Both the position numbers and the translations under genes were made by a program. From Puccinellia tenuiflora (lineage: Eukaryota > Streptophyta > Magnoliopsida > Poales > Poaceae), in assembly GCA_012064385.1 (NCBI GenBank), contig QRDG01000533.1, positions 959,651 to 1,023,650 on the forward strand: DNA of 64,000 nt, read 5' to 3'. Of this stretch, positions 1-10,481 are shown piece by piece (position 1 is the stretch's first letter; each line of letters starts with the position of its first letter). The notes beneath the pieces are model-generated. The model searched no databases and was not told the DNA's origin. It was given only the letters and a program-made list of their open reading frames with translations.

Positions 1-37
1 CTCGGCTCTTAAGTTAGGCTTCACCGCCTAAGAGAGT

Positions 38-2533
38 ATGGGTGACGGAGATGGTGTTACGGGTGGTAGCGCTCCTCCGGTGTCCATGGATGATCTCAAG
101 AATTTGGAAACAAGCTTGACATCATCCATGAACACTCAAATGGATGAGTTGCGTGCTATGATGAGGCAACTCTTGAAGGCTAACACGCCACCCGCCACAC
201 CATCCCTAGAGGCTAATGCTTCCGCCGCGCAAAGTGGGGAGGGCGAACAACAAACTAATGAATCCCTTCCTAAAATTGATGGTGGGAAGAAACCGGAGTA
301 CCATGGGGTTCCATTCACGTACTCGTTCGACCCACCTATCCCGCATTATCATATAAACAATAGGGGTGATCCACCTAAGTTTAATCCATCTTGTTTTACT
401 AATTGGCAATTTATGATGAAATCTCATATCAAGAGCGCTTCAAGTGAGCTATGGAGAATCATTCAAGTTGGGTTCAAGGCCGTTGATCCGAACAACATGA
501 CAAGAAGAGAAGTTGTGGATGGTCAACTCAATGACTTGGCTCTCAACATAATTCACACCGCCGTGGGAGAAAAGCACATGTCACTCATTGAGATGGCCAC
601 CACCGCCAAAGAAGCTTGGGATATTCTCACTCAAGAGTTTATCGGTAATGAGAGCATGCAAAGGATTAGATTTGAGGCTTTGAGCAACCAAGCCGAGGGC
701 TTTTTCATGGTAGAGGGTGAAGATCATGAAGAAATGTATCGAAGACTCAAGACCCTTGCTACTCAATTTCGAGCCCTTGGTGCAACCTATGTGGATGATG
801 CTTGGATCAAGAGGAAGTATGTGAGCGCCCTTTGGCTGTTTGAATCCACCGACTTGAAGAGTCTCCAAGGAAGACACAACTACCACCTCATGTCATCTAA
901 TGAAGTCATGCAAGAGATGGCGGCATACAAGGTGGCCGCCAAGAACACCGAAGATGCTAGAGCCCGGGCCATTGGAATGCATAGAGGAACCTCGCTTGCT
1001 TTGAAGGCCAAGGTTGTGGAGCAAGAAGATGATGATGAAGCTCAAGAAGATGTGTCACATTGGGATCCCAAAGAGCTTCAAGATACCCTCAAGGACTATG
1101 CGGCCCTCACATCCAAAGTCTTTTGGAAGAGTCCATCCAAGGCAAGGGATTTCGTCAACAAGGCAAGTGGAAGGAAGGAGGGTGGCCCAAGAGTTCGTTC
1201 TTGCTACAATTGCCAAGATAAATATCACTTTGTGGCCGAGTGTCCATTCGAGAACCGAGAACTTCATGGAGGAAAGCTTGTTAGGAAGGACAAATCAAAG
1301 GACACACATAAGAAACCTTTCTTCAAGAAGAATGCTATCAACAAGAGGCCTCCGAGAATTGTGTTGCTTGCTCAAGAAGAGTATTCATCCGGAGAAGAAG
1401 GAGAAGAAGAGCCCACAAATGAAGTTGCCGCCATTGCTATTGCTTCCTCATCATCTCCTTCCCTATTTGAATCCCCCAATGAGAATGTCTCTATTTCCTC
1501 CACAAGATGCTTCATGGCTAAGACCACCGAGGTAACATCACCCTCATCTCCTAAGGCAATGAGTAATATGGATGATGCTACTAGTCTTAAGATCAAAGAG
1601 GAAATAGTTGCTTTCGATCACTTTATCACTAACATACAAGGTGAAACAAAGAAGCATGTTGAGACTCTCATGAGTCAATATGGTGAAGCTCAAGAAATGC
1701 TTGAGATTAAGGGTAAGATTGAAAGAGAGGATGCTATGGAAATTGCATCCTTAAAAGACAATCTTGAAGAAGAGCATGAGCTTAGAGTTTCTCTAGAGCA
1801 ACAACTAGAATCTATAGAAGAATCAAATGATGCAATTGTTGCTAAACTCATTAAAGAACGTGACCATGCAATTGCTAAATACAAAGCATGTAAGAAAGAA
1901 AAGGTCGAGCTTGGTGTTGGTCATTCTAGACTAACCGAGGAGCTAGAGAAGCTCTCCAAGGCCTACAAAGCTTTGGAGAGTGAGCACTCTACCCTCACCA
2001 AGTCGTATGAACAACTTCAAGCTCAACCGCCTAAAAATGATATGCCTAGTTCCTCCACTTCTATTACTTGTGATCATGCAAATATCATTGAGGAAAATGC
2101 TAGGTTGAAGATCAATCTTGCTAAGGCCATCTCCCTAGGTAAGAAACCTTTTGTCACTTCACAAAAGGGGAGAGTTGGTCTTGGGTTTGTTGAGGAAGAA
2201 AAGGAGAAAGAGAGCCTCATGAAGGATGCTAGAGCTCCTCAAATTAAGAAGGCTAATGTTACTAGTGCTCCTCAAACTAAGAGGATCCCTCGAGCTAAGA
2301 AGAAGGTCAACATTGCTAGTGGTGGTGCCACAAGGGGCAAAACCATTAGTGATGACTTTGCGGGAAAGACTAACCCTCATTACATTATCTTTGTTGATTA
2401 TTATGGGGATGTCTATGCTAAGTTTGTTGGTCCTAGAAATATACCCATTGCTCGTTCTATTTGGGTTCCTAAGACCCTTGTTGCTAACAAAAGAGGACCC
2501 ATTGAAAAATGGGGACCTAAATCCAAGCAATGA
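38..2533 (+). CDS. Copia A Gag polyprotein (831 aa)
   Basis: Structural capsid/nucleocapsid protein of element A, expected to form cytoplasmic virus-like particles. The start is the ATG at 38, the first after the leader. The N-terminal 100 residues are polar. Residues about 110-320 contain the UBN2-like capsid region of plant Copia Gag (FTNWQFMMKSHI, AKEAWDILTQEF). A CX2CX4HX4C zinc knuckle (CYNCQDKYHFVAEC) lies near residue 388, with K-Y where a glycine is usual. Acidic and serine-rich stretches follow, then a Glu/Lys-rich coiled-coil of about 150 residues (roughly 520-670) and a basic tail. At 831 residues it is much longer than most Copia Gags but normal for SIRE-type elements. The frame is fully open. 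TGA at 2531-2533 separates it from protease, which is in the +1 frame. Confidence 0.85.
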   Translation: MGDGDGVTGGSAPPVSMDDLKNLETSLTSSMNTQMDELRAMMRQLLKANTPPATPSLEANASAAQSGEGEQQTNESLPKIDGGKKPEYHGVPFTYSFDPPIPHYHINNRGDPPKFNPSCFTNWQFMMKSHIKSASSELWRIIQVGFKAVDPNNMTRREVVDGQLNDLALNIIHTAVGEKHMSLIEMATTAKEAWDILTQEFIGNESMQRIRFEALSNQAEGFFMVEGEDHEEMYRRLKTLATQFRALGATYVDDAWIKRKYVSALWLFESTDLKSLQGRHNYHLMSSNEVMQEMAAYKVAAKNTEDARARAIGMHRGTSLALKAKVVEQEDDDEAQEDVSHWDPKELQDTLKDYAALTSKVFWKSPSKARDFVNKASGRKEGGPRVRSCYNCQDKYHFVAECPFENRELHGGKLVRKDKSKDTHKKPFFKKNAINKRPPRIVLLAQEEYSSGEEGEEEPTNEVAAIAIASSSSPSLFESPNENVSISSTRCFMAKTTEVTSPSSPKAMSNMDDATSLKIKEEIVAFDHFITNIQGETKKHVETLMSQYGEAQEMLEIKGKIEREDAMEIASLKDNLEEEHELRVSLEQQLESIEESNDAIVAKLIKERDHAIAKYKACKKEKVELGVGHSRLTEELEKLSKAYKALESEHSTLTKSYEQLQAQPPKNDMPSSSTSITCDHANIIEENARLKINLAKAISLGKKPFVTSQKGRVGLGFVEEEKEKESLMKDARAPQIKKANVTSAPQTKRIPRAKKKVNIASGGATRGKTISDDFAGKTNPHYIIFVDYYGDVYAKFVGPRNIPIARSIWVPKTLVANKRGPIEKWGPKSKQ

Positions 2534-2543
2534 TTTCTTGTAG

Positions 2544-3943
2544 GACTATGCTTCCGGTGGGTCAAAATGGGTGCTTGATAGTGGATGCACAAAACATATG
2601 ACCGGAAGCAAGGAGTTGATGATGGAATTGAGACCAAGTCTAAATCAAGCAACCGTCACTTATGGAGATCGTTCAAAATCCGAGGTATTGGCCTTTGGCA
2701 AGGTGGTAGTCGCTAAGGATATCACCTTAGCGAATGTCATGCTTGTCAAAGACCTTGGTTTTAATTTACTTTCCGTTCATGAACTTAATAGGATGGGTTA
2801 CACCGTCTTCTTTGATATTGATGTTGTGGTAATCTTGTGGAGCAAGACTCTAAAGGTCGCTTTCATTGGGTACGTCGAGGATGATTGTTTGTGGTTGACC
2901 TTTCAAGGGAAACCACTTCAAATTCGATGTGCCTATTCGGAAAGGCAGACAAGGGTTGGTTGTGGCATCGCCGCCTAGCCCATGTCAATATGAGAACTTT
3001 GCAAAGTCTTTACAAGGGAGGCCACATTCTCGAACTAAAAGAAGATGTCTCTTTTGCCAAAGATCGTGTTTGTAGGGCTTGTGTTGAAGGAAAGATGCAT
3101 GATTCTCCCCATCCGTCTAAGACTATTATTTCTTCCAAGAGGATCTTGGAGCTCCTTCATGTGGATCTTTTGGTGCCGTTCCCGAAGCTAGTCTTGGTGG
3201 GAAGAAGTATTGCTTGGTGATAGTGGATGACTATTCAAGATTCACTTGGGTTTATTTCTTCAAGTCGAAGAGTGAGACTCAACAAACCTTCATCGACTTC
3301 TCCATTGAAATGCAATGTCAACACAATGTTCCCATATTGGCAATTAGAAGTGATAATGGCTCCGAGTTCAAGAACTACACCCTAAATGAGTTTCTTAGTG
3401 AAGAGGGCATTCGTCATGAATATTCCGCAACTTATACCCCTCAACAAAATGGTGTAGCCGAGAGGAATAACCGAACTCTTATGGATATAGCAAGGTCCAT
3501 GTTAGCGGAGTTTAAGACTCTGTTGACTTTTTGGGTGGAGGCTATTTCCACGGCTTGTCACTCTTCCAACCGGCTCGACTTTCGCAAAGGGTTGAACAAG
3601 ACCCCCTATGAGATCCTCACCGGCAACAAATCTAACATCTCCTACTTCCGTGTCTTCGGTTGTAAGTGTTTCTGTTTGATCAAAGGTTGTCAATTAACTA
3701 AATTCGAATCTAAATATCTAGAGGGTATATTTGTTGGTTACGGTGCCGAATCCCACACTTATAGAATCTATGATAAAGCCACACGACGCATCATAGAATC
3801 TTGTAGTGTGGTATTCGAGGAAAATAACGGCTCCCAAGTGGCGCAATTTCATGTTTCCGATGTAGATGATGTAATTCCTCAAGAAGCCATAAGAAGAATG
3901 GGTGTGGGATTTTTCCGCCCCATTGAGGAACCCCTTGTGGCGG
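2544..3943 (+). pseudogene. Copia A pol, protease + GAG-pre-integrase + integrase core (broken)
   Basis: Protease motif WVLDSGCTKHMTG at about 2568-2606. GAG-pre-integrase/zinc region: HRRLAH at about 2966 and CRACVEGKM near 3070. Integrase core: VDDYSRFTW at 3220, SDNGSEF at 3349, NGVAERNNRTL near 3450, giving the D, D, E triad. The region occupies three frames. Protease opens just after a TAG at 2541 in a different frame from gag. A single-base shift near 2890 moves to the pre-integrase frame and another near 3168 (a lost T) moves to the integrase frame. These are decay, apart possibly from the gag-protease junction. The integrase frame ends where solo LTR C entered at 3944; pol resumes at 7526. 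Confidence 0.85.
3939..3943 (+). repeat. Left target-site duplication of solo LTR C (GGCGG)
   Basis: GGCGG immediately precedes TGTAGCGCC. The identical GGCGG follows ...TTACA at 7526-7530. A 5 bp duplication is standard for Gypsy integrase. Confidence 0.9.
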
Positions 3944-6900
3944 TGTAGCGCCCCGACCCCGGAATTATACAGAGAGGCTATGAATCCGACACAACCATCA
4001 CTGTATAAGACAAAGATCGAGACTTGTGGAACAGAGCTGGCACAAAGCATGACTCTACGACACAAAACGTAGCAACTCATATAAAGAGAAGATTACAAAT
4101 TTTACAAGGCAAAAGGATCACAGATCCAACAATTCAACAAGCGGAAGCGGGTAGTGTTGTCTAACAACAATAAGCAAAATATGGCCTAAGAGGCCTACAA
4201 TAAACATCATCCAAGCCAGCTTGTTCCACGGTCCCAAGCTGCCACCTGGGAACCCCAGACTAATAGTCGACGTCAACGAAGAACCCACCTAGTTGCTCGG
4301 TGTCGTCCTCCTCTGAAATACAAAAATCATAGAGGCAGCAAAGAGAGACTGAGTACGATGTACTCGCAAGTTTAGTAGGGCGATATAGGCCCAATGACTG
4401 ACGGAGGCTCTAAAGCTGTATATGTGTTTCTTTTTGCATAAAGCGAAGTTTCATAAACAGAAATATAATTGACACAAGGCATTCGTCTACTCAGTATACT
4501 TTTCAAAAGGGGTAAGAGAGTAACATTTGTCATCATTGGTTCTCATCGAACCCTTTTGTAACCAACCACTCCCATCTCCACCAAGGCACCCCCTCGAATC
4601 ACCCTCGAGGAAGTGAACCTTTATCACACGTTGATTATGCAACCTTTAGCTGCCATATCAATTAGGTTAATATTCTCTATGATCTTATCGTCTATTCCCA
4701 AGTTGTCCATAACCGTGGACACGGCTTTTCGAAAAGATTAACCCTGCAGGGGTGTACTAATTTACCCATTGGTACCGTCCGGCTCACCTGAGTGGCCCTC
4801 TTCCGGGGAAGGCCGGCAAGCGGGCGCGGTTAGACCTTTACAAAGCATGAGGCTTACTCAAGGACCATCAGTGGCGGAAGGACAGGTTCAGCGCTCCCAG
4901 CGCCCTGCCCCACCGTCACGTCCTACACACCATCATCCTCGTTCCTTTTCCACTCACACCACACACGCGCAAATGGAAATAGCAAACTAGAGGACCCTTG
5001 ACAAGCCCCTCACAAATTATTCGGTCAGCGAGGCGCCCATACACCCACCAATGGCAGCACGCTAGTCTTGGTTCAAGAGGTAAAGAACTCGCACCTAGGG
5101 GCTAGAGTGAGGCAAAACACCATCCCCGATGGCAACTCACCCCAACCATCTTAGCATTTTAATTAAGCATCTCCACTGTCCACCATGCCCGAATCATTCC
5201 ATCATCATCAACCATTGCGGAATTAATAACGGACATAAAGCATTTCTTTAAGCATGGCTAAGCATAGCTAGATATATGAATACAGCAATCCTATCTTTAC
5301 CTCGGCCAACACTTAAACCCTAGGTTTCATAGGTAGGGATACATGTGATTGGCTCGGGAAAGAACATGCATTCATAGGATATTCTATTATTTAACGAAAG
5401 AGACATTTGAATCACATGCAAATAATATGGTGGATAAAATAATTTGACAAAATCATAGGATGCTAGATGCCAAGAAGGCTTAGGTTATCTCTTGCCTTGC
5501 TGCCCGTGTGCGTAGTACTGCTCGTCGGGGTAAGTAGAGAGACCCTCGGCTCCGGAATCTATCGATACCCAAAAAGGAAAGACAAAGAACACATAAACCA
5601 CAAGAATACAAGATGCAATGCTCAGTCACATGATGACATGTCCAATTGATGCAACCATATTATTATTTAAATTAAAAGCAAACTTAAATGAGGGGCCAAA
5701 TAATTAGTGCAATTGTTTGGAACCAACCCCATATTTATCTTAGTGACCACATTCTTCATAAATTATCAAATTATTATGGAAGTGGCTCAAATATGCATGA
5801 ACATGACATGAATGGATAGTATTTGTCATTCCGATCATTTTGGTACCTTATTCATAATTTTCGGAGCACTGAAGAAATAAATAGCGAGTTAAATTAATTA
5901 TTTGAATTTAACCCCTTTTATCAAAATTATGAGGAGCATCAAATAATTACTTGTGATCATGATGTTATATTGTCATGCTTGGACTGCATGGTGAAGCTGC
6001 TCAAATAGATATAGCATTCATAGGATTTGATTTAACGGTTAACAAGTTATGATTTAAACAAGCTTAACACAGATTTCCGGAACTTCCGGTAAGTGGACCG
6101 GTAGTTCCGGTTTGCCGGTACTTCCTAGTTTACTTCCGGCCCAAAACACAAAAGTCCAGTACCGAAAAAGGTTTAACCGGTACTTCCGGTGAAGTGCCCG
6201 GTAGTACCGGTTTAGCGGTACTGCCGGAGCTACTTCCGGCTCTACTTCCGGTTATGGACTCAAATGTCCAGTACCGAAATTTGGAGTTAGCGGTACTACC
6301 GCTTCTACTTCCGGTTTACCGGAACTACGCTACTTCCGGTCGTGAATTTAAGCGCGGCGATGGCGGGAGCGCGCGCGGTGAGCACGCGCGCGTCGTGCAC
6401 GCACGCGGCCACGGGGTGGCTCCTAGGGTGCGCAACAGGGCGCATTGGACGCGCGGGACGACGACGAACCAAAGGGTAGCAGCACCGCCACCAATTGGTC
6501 GCCGGAGCGACTGCGCGACGGCGGCCGGCGGCGGGTGCGAGCAGGGCTACGGCGGCTCGACAATAGAGAGGGAGAGGAGGAGAGCGAGAAGGCGCAAGAG
6601 GTTCGTGTGCTCATCAGGAGCACGAATCCGGAGACGGAGAGGCGCGGGGAGGTCAACCGGCGACAAGGGCGTGCTTGATTCGGCGGCGGACAGAGACGGG
6701 GAAGAACGGGGCAACGGCGGCGATTCCGAACAGCTCCGGCCGATTCCTTCGGGAAGGAGGTAGAGGAGGTCTCGGCGGATCTTCCGGCGGCTTCAATTCG
6801 AGCTGGGGCGGCCGGGGTCGACGGCGGCGTGCACGGCTCTAGCGGCGGCGGCGACGACGAGCGGAGGCTCGATCTAGGGTTAGGGTTAGGGATTGGACTC

Positions 6901-7525
6901 GCGCGTGGGGAAACGGTGTGGGGAGCGAGAGGGGAGCAGGTGAGGGCGTGCGGGGTCACTTAACCCTAGGGTGCACTGCAGCACGCGGGGGAGCAGGTGA
7001 GGGCGGCCATGGCGACAGTGCGCGCCACTGTCGCCACACAGGACGACGGCGGCCCGGTACTTCCGGTCCAAAGACCGGTAGTTCCGGTGGTAAGAAACAA
7101 AACAGAAATGGCTTTTCCTGTTTGGAGTACAAAACAATTTCCAGAAAATATACCAAAATTCTGGGAACATCTCCAACAGATAACCTAGCTCAGCATACAA
7201 ATACTTGAGCCTCTGAGCACCATGACAAGGCTATGAACCACATTTAGAGGCATAAATAGGTTGGAAACCATCCATTTGGTTCTTAGCACTTGAGGTGCAC
7301 TTAGAGAACTTGGTGAACCATATGGTCACATGTCATGACATGGGTCACACCTTAGCTTACATTTCAAAGGTTATAGTTTTGGGAAGGTTGGGCTTCCCTT
7401 TTAACAATGTTTTCCAAATGTGGTTTTGTTAACACAAGCAATTTAAAGACATGCCATGATGCAAACAAGAATGCAAAAGTGGAAAAATTCTTCATATTTT
7501 TCATAACCGAGTTAGGGCTGTTACA
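3944..7525 (-). mobile_element. Gypsy solo LTR C (same family as element D), reverse orientation
   Basis: This 3,582 bp segment begins TGTAGCGCCCC and ends GGGCTGTTACA on the + strand. Its reverse complement matches the D LTRs (31491-35095 and 52280-55894) along its length, from TGTAACAGCCC to GGGGCG(T/C)TACA. No internal region is present and the ends are flanked by GGCGG, so it is a solo LTR left by LTR-LTR recombination. It contains the family's CCGGAAGTACCGG-type repeats (6073-6345), a telomere-like tract (6874-6892) and a GC hairpin (7011-7035). Open frames such as 6423-6959 are GC-rich shadow frames with no recognisable domain. Confidence 0.93.
6073..6345. repeat. Cluster of CCGGTACTTCCGG-type short palindromic repeats in LTR C
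   Basis: More than a dozen copies of CCGGTACTTCC, CCGGTAGTTCCGG and related 8-14 bp units on both strands, with three copies of CAGTACCGAAA-like spacers. The equivalent clusters in element D are at 32687-32952 and 53499-53765. Confidence 0.85.
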
Positions 7526-7530
7526 GGCGG
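7526..7530 (+). repeat. Right target-site duplication of solo LTR C (GGCGG)
   Basis: Identical to 3939-3943. Confidence 0.9.
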
Positions 7531-9519
7531 ATCGAGAAGGACAATGCTCTACTCAAGTGGAGCCTTCATCTACTCAAGAAAATCTTGCCAATGAAGAGCC
7601 TATTGCACCAACTGAAGAACAAGTTGAAGACCCTCAACCTCGTGATCAAGTTGCTATGCAAGAGCCCCACTCTCCTATCAATGATGCTAGCCATGATCAA
7701 GACCTTGCTCAATCATCCTCTTCATCAAATGTTGAAGCCGCTCCTAGTGATGATCAAGGTCAACCTACCGGTCAAGGCGGGGACTCGAATGATCAAGATG
7801 ATCAAGTGATACCTCCAAGATGCAATGAGGATATCGAAGCCCGTCGTCGAGCTAGAGTTGAAAGAACCATGGCACGTCGTGAACATTTCCTTGAGAAGGT
7901 GATTGGTGATGTGAGAGGCAAAGTGTCCACCCGAAGGCAATTGGCGAACTTTAGTGACCATCAAGCTCACATTGCCATGTTTGAACCGAAGAAAGTGGCC
8001 GAAGCTCTTAAGATCCTGATTGGTTGCTAGCTATGCATGAAGAACTCAACAATTTCGAGCGCAACAAGGTTTGGAAGCTAGTTGAGAAGCCTAAAGAGTG
8101 CCGCAATGTTATTGGCACTAAGTGGATTTTCAAGAACAAGCAAGATGAGCATGGCATGGTCGTGAGGAACAAGGCTAGATTGGTGGCTCAAGGGTACTCT
8201 CAAGTTGAAGGCATTGATTTTGGATAGACCTATGCTCTCGTGGCTCGCCTTGAGTCCATCCGTATCCTTCTTGCTTATGCATCCCGTTATAACTTTAAAT
8301 TGCAACAAATGGATGTTAAAAGTGCCTTTCTTAATGGTCCCTTAAAAGAGTTGGTGTTCGTTAATCAACCCCCGGGGTTTGAGGACCCCAACTTCCCTAA
8401 TCATGTCTACAAGCTTGATAAGGCGCTCTATGGACTTAAACAAGCACCACATACGTGGTATGAGCACCTTAGAGAGTTATTGTTAGACCGTGGATTTGAA
8501 GTTGGGCAAATCGATCCTACTCTTTTTACTAAGAGGGTTAAAGGGGAGTTTTTCGTGTGCCAACTATATGTTGATGATATTATTTTTGGCTCGTCTAACA
8601 AAGCTTTTAATGATGAATTTTCAAAGCTTATGACCGATAGGTTTGAGATGTCTATGATGGGCGAGCTGAAGTTCTTCCTTGGTTTTGAGATCAAGCAATT
8701 GAGAAGAGGGACTTTCATTAGCCAAGCAAAGTACATTCAAGACATGCTCAAGCGGTTTAATATGGCCGATGCTAAGGAGAAGAAGACACCTATGGATACC
8801 AAATGCCATCTACAACTTAACCCAAAGGGTATAGATGTGGATCAAAAGCTCTACCGCTCCATGATAGGTTCGTTGCTTTACCTTTGTGCATCTAGACCCG
8901 ATATTGTGTTGAGTGTAGGTGTGTGTGCAAGGTATCAAGCGGCTCCTAAAGAAAGCCACATGTTGGCGGTCAAAAGAATCCTACGATATTTGGTTCATAC
9001 CCCAAGGTTTGGTTTGTGGTACCCAAGGGATTCTTCTTTCAGTCTTCGTGGGTTCACGGATTCGGATTGGGCCAGTGATCAAGATGATAGGAAATCAACT
9101 TCTGGGGCTTGCCAATTCCTTGGTAGGTCTTTGGTGAGTTGGTTTCTAAGAAGCAAAATTGTATTTCTCTCTCCACCGCCAAAGCCGAGTATGTGGCCGC
9201 CGCTAGTGCATGCACTCAATTGTTATGGATGAGGCAAACTTTAAAGGAATACAGTGTCAATTGTGACAAAGTGCCTCTTTTGTGTGACAATGAGAGTGCT
9301 ATCAAGATCGCCTACAACCCGGTGCAACACTCAAGGACCAAGCATATTGAGATTCGTCATCATTTCATTCGAGATCATGTTGCCCGTGGAGACATTGAGT
9401 TAGCATATGTGCCAACCAAGGACCAACTTGCAGATATTTTCACGAAGCCACTTGATGAAGCAAGATTCACTTATTTGAGGAATGAGCTAAATATCGTGGA
9501 TTCGAGGAGCTTGACTTGA
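7531..9519 (+). pseudogene. Copia A pol, integrase C-terminus + reverse transcriptase + RNase H (broken)
   Basis: Continuation of A's pol after the solo LTR. A polar Gln/Asp/Ser-rich linker is followed by the Copia RT region: NNFERNKVWKLVEKP near 8040, LQQMDVKSAFLNG near 8300, the catalytic YVDDIIFG at about 8568-8590 and PTLFTKR. RNase H includes TDSDWASD near 9058 and the terminal DQLADIFTKPLDEARF near 9421. Lesions seen: a one-base loss near 8011 (AAGATCCT where AAGGATCCT is expected), an in-frame TAG at 8225-8227 and a one-base loss near 9140. The RT from 8240 to 9140 is otherwise open. Normal end of pol is the TGA at 9517-9519. Confidence 0.88.
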
Positions 9520-10481
9520 CCATCTTGCATACACACCTATAGTTTCAACTTCTATCTTGGTTTAGGTGTAGGCATGGATTTAGGGGGAGTGTTGTCCTAA
9601 CTATTGGGCTCTCCCTCCCCCATTATGCCTATATTAATGAATGCATTTGTCTACTCTATATTCAATTTCATGAATTGTGAGCTTAAAATGTTGAGTTTGG
9701 AGTGAGAACCCAAGATACATCTTCGCGGTGTATCACTCTTTCATATTCATATATGGTGGCTTCGGCCACCGACCTCCTCATAGGAGGAGTTGGTGTTCAT
9801 TTGGTGTTTTGTTCTTCGTGTGGAATGATTTGTGAAATTTGTTGTTTGCCTCGTTTCTCATCATGTCTATCATGATTGCATTCCCCTTGTGTCACTCTGG
9901 AGCTATTGTCAAATCAAGCAAGAAATTTCAGGTCTATAATGATCAAGAAATTCTTTTAAGTCAAGGATGATCAAGTTTTGTTTTGAAAGTCAAGGAAAGT
10001 CATGATTGGGCAGTTTTCAAGAAAAGATTTGGTTGTTGTCTGGGAGGCCTGCCCTGCGCGAGGCCGGGCTGTGGCCGTCCTAGGGCCGGTCTCCTCGGGC
10101 GCCTGGCCGGCCTCCTCGCATCGCTCGGCCGGGGCCAGGCCGGGCTCTGGCCGGCCGGCTCGGGCGCCTACCCGGCCAGGCCGGGCTTAGGCCGGCTCGC
10201 CAGATCCAGTTTTTCCCCTCTTTTTGACCGGTTGGGATCCTATCTCCCCTTCTTCCACCTTCCACCCCCCACGAAAGCTGCTCCCCTCCATTCTTGCCCT
10301 CTCTCCTCCAACTCTCTCCTCCTCCATTGCTCCACTCTCCCACCCCTTGTTGCTTCATATTTGAGAGATCCTCTCACGATCTACGTTTCCATCCAAAAGA
10401 AATCCTCCTTGGTGAAGCTTTTGGGGAGATCCCCTCTCTTGTTGGTGTTGTTGGTGCTTTGCAAGTTTGAATCAAGGGAGG
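9520..10481 (+). other. Copia A region between pol and the extra ORF
   Basis: No gene seen. At 9579-9592 a purine tract TTAGGGGGAG directly precedes TGTTGTCC, resembling a PPT/LTR junction. At 10045-10200 there is a GC-rich cluster of GGCCGG/CCAGGCCGG units. From 10250 to 10440 a C/T-rich stretch resembles a plant 5' leader and leads to the extra ORF. This stretch may hold the promoter or splice acceptor for that ORF (inference). Confidence 0.5.

Noticed and set aside
2531..2570. Programmed frameshift between gag and protease of Copia A
   Set aside because: No slippery sequence recognised and pol already has several random shifts; cannot be told from decay here.
6423..6959. 178-codon minus frame and overlapping plus frames in the solo LTR as genes
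   Set aside because: GC-rich, Ser/Pro/Arg-only, no domain, frames not kept in the other LTR copies.
10467..10481. Upstream start for the extra Copia ORF
   Set aside because: The codon at 10,467 is TTG; the first ATG is at 10,482.
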